From assembly GCF_002796605.1 (NCBI RefSeq), contig NZ_CP024923.1, forward strand, positions 558,001 to 622,000: a DNA stretch of 64,000 nt. The letters run 5' to 3'. The position numbers and the translations under genes are program-made. Every line of letters starts with the position of its first letter. Position 1 is the first letter of the stretch. The notes below the pieces were generated by a model that was not told the DNA's origin, did not search any database, and worked only from the letters and a program-made list of their open reading frames with translations. Positions 35,840 to 45,411 of this stretch are shown one piece after another. This DNA comes from Sphingomonas psychrotolerans. Lineage in GTDB: Bacteria > Pseudomonadota > Alphaproteobacteria > Sphingomonadales > Sphingomonadaceae.

Positions 35840-37117
35840 TCAGTCGGTTCCCTGCTGTGGCGGTGCGGCGGGGTCGGCCCAGACGACGGTCTCGCCGGGG
35901 CGGAGCCCCGCGCGGATCTCGACGCCGGCCGGCGTGACCCGGCCGACGGTTACCTGGCGCTCGATGGTATGCCCGGCGGCGCGGATATTGACCTTGGCCT
36001 GTGGCGCAGCGCCGATCAGCGCCTCGGGCGGGACGACGATCGCGGCAGGCGCCTGATACGTGATCACTGCGACCGCGGCGCTCATGCCGATGCGCACCCG
36101 CGCGGCCTGGTCGGCGGGCAAAGGATCGAGCCGGGCGCTGGCGACGAAGCGGGTCGGACCGGTGGCGGCTTCGGTCGGTGCGGCGATCGCAGCGACCTTG
36201 CCGCCCAGCGCGAGGCCGGCGAACCCCGCGCCGGTGACGATCACCGGCTGGCCGACCGCGAGCGCGTTCACATCGGACTCGTCGACTTCGAAGGTGACCG
36301 ACAATCCGCCGTCGCGCGCCACCGTGCCGATCAGCTGCCCGCGCGTGACGCGGGTTCCAGGGTGGAGCGGGCCTTCTACCAGCTTCGCACCCGATGCCGG
36401 CGGCGCGACGAGTACGCCCGATGCCGGCGCCCGGATCACCGCCTGGCCGATCTGGGTTTCGGTGCGGCGCAGCCCGGCGCGGGCATTTTCGAGCTCGAGC
36501 CCGGCGATCCGCGCAGCGGCAGGGCTCCCGCGCGCAAGCGTGTCAGCGAGCTCTTCATTGGCGGCGGCGGCGGTCATCCGCTGCGCTACCAGCTGCTGCT
36601 CGACACCGTCATGCTCGTTGCGCGCGATGAGCCCCTTGTCGAGCAGGCGCCGGCTTTCGCGTGCCTCGCGCTCGAGCCGTGCCAGTTCGAGCGCGGCGAG
36701 GTGGACGCGGCGGCGGGCGGCGGCGACTTCCGGGCCGCGCGGCCAATTGGCGATGTCGTCGGCAGGTTCATGCGCCTTGAGCCAGGTGGCTTCGGCCTGG
36801 TTGCGCGTCGCGGCGATCTCCTGCGTGTCGAGCACGAGCAGCATGTCGCCTGCCGCGACGCGCGCGCCATAAGCGAAGTCGATCGTCCGCACCGCCCCAT
36901 CGAACGGCGCGGTGATACTCACCGCGTCGCCCGGCGCGATCTTGCCGGCAAAGGTCAGCGTGGCGACGAAGGGCTGGCGCTGGACGACAAGGCTGCGCTC
37001 GGCTGGAACGGCGGCCTTGTCGGCGCGCGCGCTGGTCCACCACCAGCCGAGCGCGAGGATGAGCAAAGCAGCGAGTCCGAACCAGAACACGCGGCGGCTA
37101 CGGAGGGTCTGGATCAT
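35840..37117 (-). CDS. Efflux periplasmic adaptor subunit (HlyD/MFP family)
   Basis: 425 residues. An N-terminal membrane anchor (VFWFGLAALLILALGWWWTS) is followed by a biotinyl-lipoyl hairpin (IDFAYGARVAAGDMLLVLDTQE), a helical hairpin of about 100 residues with KGLIARNEHDGVEQQLVAQRM, and beta-barrel/membrane-proximal domains. It bridges the MacB-type inner-membrane permease and the TolC-like protein. ATG 37117 overlaps the TolC-like gene's stop (ATGA), which sets the start. It is last in the operon of four. Confidence 0.92.
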   Translation of the reverse strand: MIQTLRSRRVFWFGLAALLILALGWWWTSARADKAAVPAERSLVVQRQPFVATLTFAGKIAPGDAVSITAPFDGAVRTIDFAYGARVAAGDMLLVLDTQEIAATRNQAEATWLKAHEPADDIANWPRGPEVAAARRRVHLAALELARLEREARESRRLLDKGLIARNEHDGVEQQLVAQRMTAAAANEELADTLARGSPAAARIAGLELENARAGLRRTETQIGQAVIRAPASGVLVAPPASGAKLVEGPLHPGTRVTRGQLIGTVARDGGLSVTFEVDESDVNALAVGQPVIVTGAGFAGLALGGKVAAIAAPTEAATGPTRFVASARLDPLPADQAARVRIGMSAAVAVITYQAPAAIVVPPEALIGAAPQAKVNIRAAGHTIERQVTVGRVTPAGVEIRAGLRPGETVVWADPAAPPQQGTD

Positions 37118-38580
37118 TCGCCGCTCCATTCGATTTTCCAGCTTTCGAGAGTGGCGCCGATCTGGAGATCGAACGAAGTCAGCGCGTCGAGGTAAGAGAT
37201 CATCGATGTGAGCTCCTGGATCTCGGCGGTGCGCAGCGCGTCCTGTAGTGACAGCACTTCGAAATTGCTCGAGCGGCCTGCAGCGAGCTTGTCGCGAGCG
37301 ATCTCGACCGCGCGTGCCGAGAGCGCCTTGAATCGCCGGGCGGCTTCGACCTGCGACCATGCCGCCTCGACGCGCTGCGCGGCGTCGCGGACCTGGGTTT
37401 CGACCGATTGATCGAGCGCTTCGAGGCGCAGCTCGGCAGTCCGCAGGCTGGTGTCTGCCTCGATCACTGCGAGTTTCGGGGCAGGATCGCCGAGCGGAAT
37501 CGCCAATTGCAGGCCGACCCGGTTGTCGTTGAGAGTCGGGAACGGGCCGAACGGATCGCGCCCGGCCGACCGCGTCGCCGTGGCGACCAGCGAGAGGTCC
37601 CATAGCCGCTGGTTGCGGGCGAGCCGCAGGCCCTCTTGTGCTTGTTGGACCGCACGTTGCTGGGCGAGCAGGTCCATCCGGCCGGTACGGGCGATCTCGA
37701 TGGCACGTTGGGTGTCGATCGGCACCTGCTCGGCTGCGATCGGATCGGCGGCGATGATGTTGGTGGCGGGATCGAGCGCGAGCTGCTCGAGTAAGGCGAG
37801 TTGCGCCGAATTGCGCTGCTGCCGCACCTGATGGAGCGCGACTTGCTGGTTGGCCTGATCGGCTTCACTCTGGACGATGTCGGCGGCGGCCATCCGGCCG
37901 GCGTCGATCAACGCCCGGTTGGTGGCGATCAACTCGGCGGTGCGCGCCAGCGCGAGTTCGCCGAGGCGAACCTGCTCCTGAGCCTGCTGAAGCGAACGAT
38001 AGGCGAAGGCGATTCGGCTGATCCCCTCGGCGAGCGTATTGCGGAGCGCGAGCCGCTCGATCGAATCCTGAAGCCGGGCGATCCTCAGCGGCGCGCGATT
38101 CACGGCAAAGCCGCCGCCGCGCAACAGCGGCTGGGTGACCGCGAGTGTCGCGACGTCGCTGTCCCCGCGCCGGTCGAGCCGTTGGCGGCGATCCCAGACG
38201 AAGCCGATCCGCGCGCCGCTGGGGAGCAGCAGGCTCCCGGTTCCCCCCACGCTGGCCTGGCTGGTGACGATTCCGCCGACGTCCTCGCGAAAGACATCGG
38301 CGAGGATGTCCAGCCGCGGAGCGAAACGCTGTTCGGCGGCGCGCAGGCGGAAGCGCTGTACCGCGCGATCGAGAAAAGCGGCGCGGATGTCGCGATTGTC
38401 GCGCACACCCAGTGCGACGGCATCGACGAGGCTGATTGGCACTGACCGATCGACTTCGGAGGGCCGGGTGCCCGAGGGGGAGGGCACGCCGGCGATCGGC
38501 GACACCGCATGCGCCTGGGCCAGCGCAGCGTGCGGCGCGCACAACAACGCGTATAAGAGGAGCGTCCGTCTAATCCGCAC
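37114..38580 (-). CDS. TolC-family outer-membrane efflux protein
   Basis: 488 residues with a signal peptide (RTLLLYALLCAPHAALAQA) and two repeated TolC/OEP halves of long helices and short strands (QAQEQVRLGELALARTAELIATNRALIDAGRM ... VEAARRFKALSARAVEIARDKLAAGRSSNFEVLSLQDAL). It forms the outer-membrane exit duct. It starts at a GTG inside the permease gene's last codons (11-bp overlap), marking a tightly coupled operon. Confidence 0.92.
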   Translation of the reverse strand: MRIRRTLLLYALLCAPHAALAQAHAVSPIAGVPSPSGTRPSEVDRSVPISLVDAVALGVRDNRDIRAAFLDRAVQRFRLRAAEQRFAPRLDILADVFREDVGGIVTSQASVGGTGSLLLPSGARIGFVWDRRQRLDRRGDSDVATLAVTQPLLRGGGFAVNRAPLRIARLQDSIERLALRNTLAEGISRIAFAYRSLQQAQEQVRLGELALARTAELIATNRALIDAGRMAAADIVQSEADQANQQVALHQVRQQRNSAQLALLEQLALDPATNIIAADPIAAEQVPIDTQRAIEIARTGRMDLLAQQRAVQQAQEGLRLARNQRLWDLSLVATATRSAGRDPFGPFPTLNDNRVGLQLAIPLGDPAPKLAVIEADTSLRTAELRLEALDQSVETQVRDAAQRVEAAWSQVEAARRFKALSARAVEIARDKLAAGRSSNFEVLSLQDALRTAEIQELTSMISYLDALTSFDLQIGATLESWKIEWSGE

Positions 38581-39769
38581 GCAGCGCCTCGATCGGGTTG
38601 AGCCGCGAGGCAGTGATCGCGGGATAGAGGCCGAAGATCAGCCCCATGCCGCTCGCCGCGGCGGGGCCGAGCGCAAGCGTCCACGGGGCGAGGTCGAAAT
38701 CCCAGCTCGAGCTGTGGGCAATGGCCCAGGCGATCGCTGCGCCGAACGCCGAGCCGATCGCACCGCCAGCGACCGTCAGCAGCACCGCTTCGACGAGAAA
38801 CAACAGCCGGATGTCGGTGGGCGTGGCGCCGGTCGCGGCGCGCAAGCCGATCTCGCGCTGGCGCTCCATCACGCTCATCAGCATGACGTTCATCACGCCG
38901 ATCCCGCCGACGAGCAGCGACACCGCGCCGATCCCGATCAGCATCCGCGAATGGACTGCCTTTTGCTCCTGCATCGTCCGCAGGATCGATCGGGCGTCGA
39001 GCACGGTGAGCTTCGCGTCGGGGGTAGTTAGGCGCGCAGTGATCCGTTCGCCGGCGCCCGCGGTGTCCGCGCCCGGGCGCAGCCGGACGAGCAGCCCGGT
39101 GGGGCCGCCACCGGGGATGATCCGCCCCGAGCAGCCGAGCGATATTAGCACCGCCATGTTGTAGTCGACGGGGTCGAGGGTTTCGGGAGTCGAGGGCGCG
39201 AGCACCCCGACGACTGTATAGCCATAGCCGCCGACCAGCACTTTGCTGCCCGGGCCGATCGCCGCGGCGGGAGCCGAAAGCGCACGGGCGGCGGCGTCGC
39301 CAAGCACGGCGGAGAGCGCGCAATCCTCGATGGCGGTCGGATGCCGCCCGGCGGCGAGGCGCAGCTTCGCAAGCGCTGCCAGCGCTGGTGGCGCGCCGAG
39401 GATAGCGAGGTTTTCGGTCTTGCTGCCGGCGCGCGCGATGGCACGATTGCTGGCGAACGGTATCGCCTCGACTACGTCTGGATCGGCGCGGGGAAGCGCG
39501 TCGATCATCGCTTGCGAAAGGAGCGCCGGGCGATCGCCGGTGGGGGCCGCCTGGACATGGAGCATATCGACTCCCAGCTTCGCGAACAGCTTCAGCGATT
39601 CACGCTGCGCCATATGGCCGCTGTTGAGCATCGCGATGATCGAGGCGGTGCCGATCATGATGCCAAGCAGCGCGAGCGCGGAACGGCGGCCTTGCGAGCG
39701 CAGGTTGCTCCACGCCTCGGCCAGCGTATCGCCTAGCCTCGCATGGCTGCCAGGCAGCGCGATCAGCAT
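38570..39769 (-). CDS. MacB-type ABC transporter permease
   Basis: 399 residues. It has the MacB/FtsX layout: helix 1 ([24 protein letters not shown]), a periplasmic region of about 200 residues, then three helices ([37 protein letters not shown], typical FtsX motif). It converts ATP energy into mechanical force on a tripartite efflux pump for macrolides, peptides or lipids. It lies between the ATPase and the TolC-like gene and overlaps both. Confidence 0.93.
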   Translation of the reverse strand: MLIALPGSHARLGDTLAEAWSNLRSQGRRSALALLGIMIGTASIIAMLNSGHMAQRESLKLFAKLGVDMLHVQAAPTGDRPALLSQAMIDALPRADPDVVEAIPFASNRAIARAGSKTENLAILGAPPALAALAKLRLAAGRHPTAIEDCALSAVLGDAAARALSAPAAAIGPGSKVLVGGYGYTVVGVLAPSTPETLDPVDYNMAVLISLGCSGRIIPGGGPTGLLVRLRPGADTAGAGERITARLTTPDAKLTVLDARSILRTMQEQKAVHSRMLIGIGAVSLLVGGIGVMNVMLMSVMERQREIGLRAATGATPTDIRLLFLVEAVLLTVAGGAIGSAFGAAIAWAIAHSSSWDFDLAPWTLALGPAAASGMGLIFGLYPAITASRLNPIEALRAD

Positions 39770-40446
39770 GTCCCGGCTCCGTTGCCGAGCACCCGTCCGT
39801 CACGCAGCGCGATCTGGCGCGGGCATGCCGCCGCGAGATCGCGGTCGTGTGTGACCATAACCACGGTCACGCCAAGCTCGGCGTTGAGTGCCGCGAGCAG
39901 TGCCATCACGTCTTGCGCTGTGCTGCTGTCGAGACTGCCGGTGGGCTCGTCGGCGAGCAACAGCCGCGGCGCGCCGACCAGCGCGCGGGCGATCGCGACA
40001 CGCTGGCTCTGTCCTCCCGAAAGCTGTCCCGGAAGATGCCCGGTGCGATCGGCGAGGCCTACCCGCGCAAGCATCGCCTCCGCTGTTTTGCGCTGCTGGT
40101 CGCGCGGCACGCCCCGATATTGCAGCGGCAGCGCTACGTTTTGCCACGCAGTGAGGCGCGGCAGCAGGTGGAAGGACTGGAAGACGAAGCCGATCAGCCG
40201 GTTGCGCAGCCGCGCGCTTTCGTGCGCCGAGCATCCGCCGACCGCTTCCCCGTCGATCGACAGCGTTCCGCTGCTCGGCTGATCGAGCAGCCCGATCAGA
40301 TTGAGCAACGTGCTCTTGCCCGAACCCGACGGACCGACGAGCGCGCAGAACTCGCCGCCGTCGACCGACAATGTGACGTCCTCGAGCACGGCAATCGCAC
40401 GATGAGGCGCAGCATAGTATTTGGACACGCCCTCAAGCCTAAGCAC
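39763..40446 (-). CDS. ABC transporter ATP-binding protein (MacB/LolD type)
   Basis: 227 residues from a GTG (40444-40446) preceded by GGAGGG, which fits better than longer forms with no family similarity. Walker [10 protein letters not shown]-loop [17 protein letters not shown], signature [13 protein letters not shown], Walker B LLLADEP and an H-loop in VVMVTHDRD are all present. It is the first gene of the efflux operon (ATPase, permease, TolC-like, adaptor). It is divergent from the STN-type TonB receptor. Confidence 0.93.
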   Translation of the reverse strand: MLRLEGVSKYYAAPHRAIAVLEDVTLSVDGGEFCALVGPSGSGKSTLLNLIGLLDQPSSGTLSIDGEAVGGCSAHESARLRNRLIGFVFQSFHLLPRLTAWQNVALPLQYRGVPRDQQRKTAEAMLARVGLADRTGHLPGQLSGGQSQRVAIARALVGAPRLLLADEPTGSLDSSTAQDVMALLAALNAELGVTVVMVTHDRDLAAACPRQIALRDGRVLGNGAGTC

Positions 40447-40710
40447 ACCGACCCTCCACCGGGCCGGAACAGGAATGATCGTCCGATTCTTGTCAATAGC
40501 GGCGGATTTGCTGCCGATCTGGTGTTCCGGCCAAGTTGTGCGGTGCGGCGTGATGCCGGCTGTTGCAGTTGCGAATGCTTGCTTGCTGACATCAATGTAG
40601 ATATTTTTTTTCCGTCCCCCCGATCTCGTTCGACGCACGTCCTAGTTCTAGACTGCGGCATGCCGCGGCGGACAACAGAGGCTCCAGCCTCGATCAGGGA
40701 GGGGATGTTC

Positions 40711-43700
40711 ATGGGTGCCATCGCGCCGAAGTTGCGTCATATTCTGCTTATCGGCGTAGCCATTCCGGGACTGGCCGCCACCGTTGCGGCAGCGCAGGCG
40801 GCACCACGGGAGACGAGCTTCAAGATCGAGGCGCAGCCGCTCGCCACGGCGCTGCGCGACCTGGCGATGCAGAGCGGAGTGTCGATCCTCGCGGATTCGG
40901 CTTTGACCCAGGGCAAGATGGCGGCGCGCTATACCGCGACCAGCGACGTCGAGATCGCATTGGGCGCGCTGTTGCGTGGATCCGGTTTGACCTATCGCCA
41001 GCGCGGGAACCTCTATGTCGTCGTCGCCGCGCGCGCGATGACGGTGGGCGCCGCGCAGGAACAGACGCCGCCGCAGACGGTGGAGAACGAGAACGAGAAC
41101 GAGATCGTGGTCACGGCACAGAAGATCGAGGAATCGATCCAGGACGTGCCGATCGCGGTCTCGGCCTTTACGGGGGCGGCGCTCGACAATCTCAAGATCG
41201 AGACGGGCGGCGAACTGCTGCGTGCGATCCCCAACGTGACTTTCTCCAAGAGCAATTTCTCGGGCTATAATTTCTCGATCCGCGGGGTCGGGACCAAGGC
41301 GGTTTCGGCGAGCACCGATCCGGCGGTGGCGGTGAGCTTCAACAACACGCCGCTGATCCGCAACCGGCTGTTCGAGCAGGAATTCCTCGATCTCCAGCGC
41401 GTCGAGGTGCTGCGCGGGCCGCAAGGCACGCTGTATGGCCGCAACGCGACCGGGGGCGTGGTCAACGTGCTGCCGGCGCTGCCCTCGAACAAGTTCAGCG
41501 CCGAGATCGAAGCTGAGGTCGGCAATTTTGAGACCCGCCGGGTGAGCGGGATGGTCAATCTGCCGCTCAGTTCGACCCTCGCGGTGCGCGCGGCGGGCGC
41601 CTACACGAAACGTGACGGCTTCGAGTATAACAGCTTCAACGACACGCGCGTGAACGGTCGCGACCTGTGGACAACCCGCGTCTCCGCACTGTGGGAACCT
41701 TCGGACGGCTTCCGCGCGAGCGTCATCTGGCAGCATTTCGAGGAAGACGACAATCGCTCGCGCAGCGGCAAGCAATTGTGCACACGCGATCCCGGACCGA
41801 CCCAGATCGGCAGCACCCCGGTGCCCGACGCTTTGCGCGCGCGGTTCAGCCAGGGCTGTCAGTCGCGGACGTTGTTTTCCGATGACGCGTTCGGCGTTCC
41901 CAATGCGGAAAGCTTCCCGCACATCTTCATCGGAAGCCTCATCACGCTTGGGGATCTGCCCGACGGCAGGCCGGTGTCTGCGGTGCCGCCCTCGACCGAT
42001 CCCTACGAAGGCATCACCCAGTCACGTGACCTGCGCGAGATCTCGACCAGCTATGATCCGGTTTTCCGCGCCAAGAACGACTTCTACCAGCTCAACCTGG
42101 ACGTTGGACTGGGCGAGGGGCTGCAGCTGATTTCGCAGACTGCCTATGCGCGGGATCGTTATTATTCCTCGCAGGATTACAGCCGGTTCGCTTCCAATCC
42201 GATCTTCGGCGATTCGACTGCGGCGGGATTGACCGGCGGTGGGCTCGGTTTCGCCGTCGTGGCGCCAAATCTGACGCCCGGCGGGGTCTTCACCGATCCG
42301 CAACTGGGTGCGTCGAGCCGGTTCCTCTCGGTAGACCTCAGCCAGTCGAGTAACGAACAATGGACGCAGGAACTCCGCCTGCAATCCTCTTGGGACGGGC
42401 CGCTCAATATCAATCTTGGCGGCAACTATCTTAACTTCAAATCTAAAGATGATTACTACGTATTTAGTAACTTGTTCAGCATGATAGGGCAATATTTCTA
42501 TAACCTTGTTCCATTCGAGGATAGGTATGATTTCGATAACGCGCTATATTACCTGAAAACGCGAGCTTGCCAGCCGACCAGTCCCACCGACGCGAGCGCC
42601 GACTGCATCTATATCGACCCCAACCCGATCGATAAGATCAACGGCGAGGGGCATAATTATTTCCGCAGCAAGAACGAAGTGCAGACCGAAAGCTGGGCGC
42701 TGTTCGGCGAGCTATACTACAAGCTCACCGACCGGCTGAAGCTCACGGGTGGGCTGCGCTACACCAACGACACCAAGACCAGTACGCCCTATCCGAGCCA
42801 GTTACTGTTGGGCATCGGCGAGAATATCGGCATATCCACCGGAGGCAAGGCGGCGATCGGCTATCCGGCGCAACCCGACATCGTCCAGAAGTGGCGGCGT
42901 TTCAGCGGTCGCGCGGTGATCGACTGGAAGCCGGATGTCGGCTTCTCGGACGACACACTGATCTATGCATCCTTCTCGCACGGGTACAAAGGCGGGGGCT
43001 CCAATCCGCCACGGGTGGATTTCGATCCGGAGATCGTGCGCTTCCAGCCGCTCGCGCAGACTTTCGCGCCCGAATATGTCAACGCGTTCGAGATCGGCAC
43101 CAAGAACGTCTTCGCCAATGGTAAGGCCGGATTGAACCTGACCGGTTTCTATTATGATTATACCAACTACCAGGTCTCGCAGATCGTCGATCGCATCTCG
43201 CTCAACGAGAATTTCGATTCGACTTCGATGGGGCTCGAGGTGGAGGCATGGTGGCAGCCTTCACGCAACTTTCGGATCGATGCCAATCTCGGCTATCTGC
43301 GCACCCGTATCGCCGATGGCGAGCAGTCCATCGATGTGATGGACCGTACCCAGGGCAATCCCGACTGGGTGGTGGTGCGTCCCTGGGTGCAGGTGCCGTC
43401 CAACTGCGTGGCCCCGCGGGTCGCGGTCGAGGCGATCCTTAGTTCGCCTTTGACGCAGGACGCCGATGGTGGGTTTGGCTCGATGGCGCTGGCAGCTTTG
43501 TGCAGCGCGTCAAACCGGTTGGGTGATTATGACCCCAATCTGCCCAACGGGCAGCAGGCTTATTATGCGACGTTTGGCTTTCTCTACGATCCGCTGTTGC
43601 CTTACGATCCCGCGCAGAGCCCGATCCGACCGTTGGGAAGCACCGCTGCACGCAGCGGCGCGCCCAATGGCGGGCGCGGCTTCTATGCCGATCTGAGCGG

Positions 43701-44052
43701 CAACGAACTGCCCAATTCGCCGCGGCTGACGCTGAACGTCGGCGCGCAATACAGCCTGTTCCTCGACGAATGGAAGCTGACGCTGCGCGGCGATTATTAC
43801 CGCCAGGGGGCGAGCTATGCGCGGGTCTATAACACTGCCTATGATCGGCTGCGCGGGTGGGACAATGCCAATCTGGCGTTCACGCTCGAGAATGCGAAAT
43901 GGGACATGACCGCGCAATTCTATGTGAAGAACGTCTTCAACGGCACGCCGATCACCGACGCCTTCACCAACTCCGACGATACCGGCTTGACCACCAACGT
44001 GTTCACGCTGGAGCCGCGGATCTTCGGATTCCGTCTGGCGAAACGCTTTTGA
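40711..44052 (+). CDS. STN-domain TonB-dependent receptor
   Basis: 1113 residues. Signal peptide (PKLRHILLIGVAIPGLAATVAAAQA), STN signalling domain (ETSFKIEAQPLATALRDLAMQSG ... GSGLTYRQRGNLYVV, about 36-105), a Glu-Asn linker, TonB box NEIVVTAQKIEESIQDVP, plug (VEVLRGPQGTLYGRNATGGVVNVLP) and beta-barrel ending RIFGFRLAKRF. STN domains signal to FecR-type anti-sigma factors, so it may pair with the ECF/FecR genes at 34-36 kb. ATG 40711 was chosen because the AGGGAGGGG site is too close to the ATG at 40705. An AT-rich patch lies in the barrel. Confidence 0.94.
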   Translation: MGAIAPKLRHILLIGVAIPGLAATVAAAQAAPRETSFKIEAQPLATALRDLAMQSGVSILADSALTQGKMAARYTATSDVEIALGALLRGSGLTYRQRGNLYVVVAARAMTVGAAQEQTPPQTVENENENEIVVTAQKIEESIQDVPIAVSAFTGAALDNLKIETGGELLRAIPNVTFSKSNFSGYNFSIRGVGTKAVSASTDPAVAVSFNNTPLIRNRLFEQEFLDLQRVEVLRGPQGTLYGRNATGGVVNVLPALPSNKFSAEIEAEVGNFETRRVSGMVNLPLSSTLAVRAAGAYTKRDGFEYNSFNDTRVNGRDLWTTRVSALWEPSDGFRASVIWQHFEEDDNRSRSGKQLCTRDPGPTQIGSTPVPDALRARFSQGCQSRTLFSDDAFGVPNAESFPHIFIGSLITLGDLPDGRPVSAVPPSTDPYEGITQSRDLREISTSYDPVFRAKNDFYQLNLDVGLGEGLQLISQTAYARDRYYSSQDYSRFASNPIFGDSTAAGLTGGGLGFAVVAPNLTPGGVFTDPQLGASSRFLSVDLSQSSNEQWTQELRLQSSWDGPLNINLGGNYLNFKSKDDYYVFSNLFSMIGQYFYNLVPFEDRYDFDNALYYLKTRACQPTSPTDASADCIYIDPNPIDKINGEGHNYFRSKNEVQTESWALFGELYYKLTDRLKLTGGLRYTNDTKTSTPYPSQLLLGIGENIGISTGGKAAIGYPAQPDIVQKWRRFSGRAVIDWKPDVGFSDDTLIYASFSHGYKGGGSNPPRVDFDPEIVRFQPLAQTFAPEYVNAFEIGTKNVFANGKAGLNLTGFYYDYTNYQVSQIVDRISLNENFDSTSMGLEVEAWWQPSRNFRIDANLGYLRTRIADGEQSIDVMDRTQGNPDWVVVRPWVQVPSNCVAPRVAVEAILSSPLTQDADGGFGSMALAALCSASNRLGDYDPNLPNGQQAYYATFGFLYDPLLPYDPAQSPIRPLGSTAARSGAPNGGRGFYADLSGNELPNSPRLTLNVGAQYSLFLDEWKLTLRGDYYRQGASYARVYNTAYDRLRGWDNANLAFTLENAKWDMTAQFYVKNVFNGTPITDAFTNSDDTGLTTNVFTLEPRIFGFRLAKRF
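41083..41100 (+). repeat. Hexamer tandem repeat in the TonB receptor linker
   Basis: Three copies of GAGAAC, followed by a variant GAGATC, encode the Glu-Asn linker between the STN domain and the TonB box. In-frame gain or loss of units would change linker length without breaking the protein. Confidence 0.6.
42425..42560 (+). other. AT-rich patch inside the TonB receptor gene
   Basis: GC is 33% over 42421-42540 (40 of 120 by hand count) inside a gene and neighbourhood of about two-thirds GC. The frame stays open and encodes an aromatic- and Lys/Asn-rich stretch (NYLNFKSKDDYYVFSNLF and onwards) in the barrel region, just where an extracellular loop could lie. Confidence 0.7.
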
Positions 44053-44059
44053 TGCTTTG

Positions 44060-44081
44060 ATATTGACACTGATGTTTATAT
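44060..44081. promoter_or_regulatory. Imperfect 22-bp operator upstream of the DUF2147 gene
   Basis: ATATTGACAC-TG-ATGTTTATAT matches the perfect palindrome before fadE (46789-46810) at 19 of 22 positions. It lies 37 bp before the DUF2147 ATG. It is a probable binding site for the TetR regulator encoded just downstream. Confidence 0.6.
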
Positions 44082-44098
44082 CGATGTTATGAACATCG
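44082..44098. promoter_or_regulatory. Second palindrome upstream of the DUF2147 gene
   Basis: CGATGTT-ATG-AACATCG, a perfect 7-bp inverted repeat, directly abuts the 22-bp operator-like site. Its GATGTT half-site also occurs in that operator. It may be a second regulator contact. Confidence 0.4.
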
Positions 44099-44118
44099 GT
44101 GTTAGTAAGGAGGCGGTC

Positions 44119-44580
44119 ATGAAGAAACCCTATGGGCGTGTGTGGGGGGTGTTTGCCGCGGCGGCGGGGCTGGTGCTCGCGCCGACCGCTGCGGCGGCGC
44201 CCACGGGGCAGGCGGGCGACAGGGCGCTGATCGGCCGCTGGCATACCGAGCGCGAGGGCGGGGTGGTTGAAATCCATCGCTGCGGGCAGGCGCTGTGTGG
44301 CCGGGTGGTCGACGGAGCGCGGCTGCGCGTCAATCCCGATCAGCGCGACGTGCGCAACCCGGACCCGGCGCAGCGAAGCCGCAGGGTGCTGGGCACGCGG
44401 GTGCTGAACGGGTTCGCGGGCGGGCCGGGCAAATGGAAGGGCGGGCCGCTCTACGATCCGGAGACCGGCAACCGGGCCGGATCGGGGACGCTGACGCTGG
44501 TCAATTCCGACACGCTCAAGGTACAGGGCTGCCTCGCGATGTTCCTGTGCAAGACCCAGACGTGGCGACGCGCGCGCTGA
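44119..44580 (+). CDS. DUF2147 family exported protein
   Basis: 153 residues. Signal peptide (VWGVFAAAAGLVLAPTAAAA), then a DUF2147 domain: LIGRWHTEREGGVVEIHRCGQALCGRVV, LGTRVLNGF, GPLYDPETGNRAGSGTLTL and LKVQGCLAMFLCKTQTWRR with four conserved cysteines. Function is unknown in the family; periplasmic. The start is ATG 44119 with an AAGGAGG site. A TetR gene converges on it with a 1-bp gap. The operator shared with fadE suggests a role in lipid metabolism or the envelope. Confidence 0.88.
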   Translation: MKKPYGRVWGVFAAAAGLVLAPTAAAAPTGQAGDRALIGRWHTEREGGVVEIHRCGQALCGRVVDGARLRVNPDQRDVRNPDPAQRSRRVLGTRVLNGFAGGPGKWKGGPLYDPETGNRAGSGTLTLVNSDTLKVQGCLAMFLCKTQTWRRAR

Positions 44581-44581
44581 A

Positions 44582-45187
44582 CTAGCCGCGCGGCGGCGCG
44601 ATCAGCAACGGCAGGATCTGGGCGATGAGTTCGCGCGTGGCGCCTGTCTCCTGGCCAAGCATGCGCCGCAAATGGGGCCCGATCAGTGCGTCGCCGAACG
44701 CGCAGACTGCGATCAGAAGAACGATGTTACGGATCCGTGCCTCGCTGTCCGGACTGTCCGGCACCCGGGCGCGGACTGCGGCGACGAGGTCGGCAACCGC
44801 CTGCTCGAGCGAATCAAAATGGTCGAGCTCGCGCGCGAGCACGAGCCATGCGGCGAGCTGGCCGGCACCGCCCTTGCCGAACGCGTCGAACACCCGGTCG
44901 ACGAGACGCGTCGGCGCCTCCGCATCAACATAGAGGGCGCTGACCGCTTCGCCGAGCGCGTCGGCGAGGTCGCGGATCATCGCCTCCATCAGCGCGGTCT
45001 GGAGCCCCCCGGCCGAACCGAAATGATGGATGACGTTGGTGTGCGACATCGCGATGGCCCGGCCGACATTGGCGAGGGTGACTGCGGCCGGGCCCTGCTC
45101 GAGGAGCAGGATGCGGGCGGCGGTGAGTGCTTCGTCGCGCGCTTCGGTCGCGCTGCGCTTGCGCCGCTTGGTGTATGAGACGGTCAT
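44582..45187 (-). CDS. TetR family transcriptional regulator
   Basis: 201 residues. N-terminal helix-turn-helix AAVTLANVGRAIAMSHTNVIHHFGSAGGLQTALMEAM, then a C-terminal helical ligand-binding domain. Located between the DUF2147 gene and the PraB-like pair, 1.6 kb before fadE. It is the best candidate to bind the shared 22-bp palindromes. A fatty acyl ligand would be logical (inference). Start ATG at 45187; no copy of the palindrome was seen in front of its own gene. Confidence 0.9.
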   Translation of the reverse strand: MTVSYTKRRKRSATEARDEALTAARILLLEQGPAAVTLANVGRAIAMSHTNVIHHFGSAGGLQTALMEAMIRDLADALGEAVSALYVDAEAPTRLVDRVFDAFGKGGAGQLAAWLVLARELDHFDSLEQAVADLVAAVRARVPDSPDSEARIRNIVLLIAVCAFGDALIGPHLRRMLGQETGATRELIAQILPLLIAPPRG

Positions 45188-45353
45188 GCCTCGGCTTTAG
45201 TCGAAGAATTTGGCGTGACGAAATAGGCAATGTGGAGACTTGCGCCCGCTCGGGTCTCTTCTTTCACGCAACTAATCCACATCTGCCACCACCTTGACCT
45301 GTATTTCGCGCGACGTCCCCCGGAACGCGTTGCGCGCGCGTCTCTGCAAATGG

Positions 45354-45374
45354 GGAGGCAGGAAGTGCGCCTCC
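45354..45374 (+). promoter_or_regulatory. Leader hairpin of the first PraB-like gene
   Basis: GGAGGC and GCCTCC, 6-bp stem with a 9-nt loop, about 38 bp before the ATG. It has a counterpart at the same place before the second copy, so it is probably an mRNA element rather than chance. Confidence 0.45.
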
Positions 45375-45411
45375 GGGCGGGCATTCCAATCCCTAAATGA
45401 GGAGAGAAACG

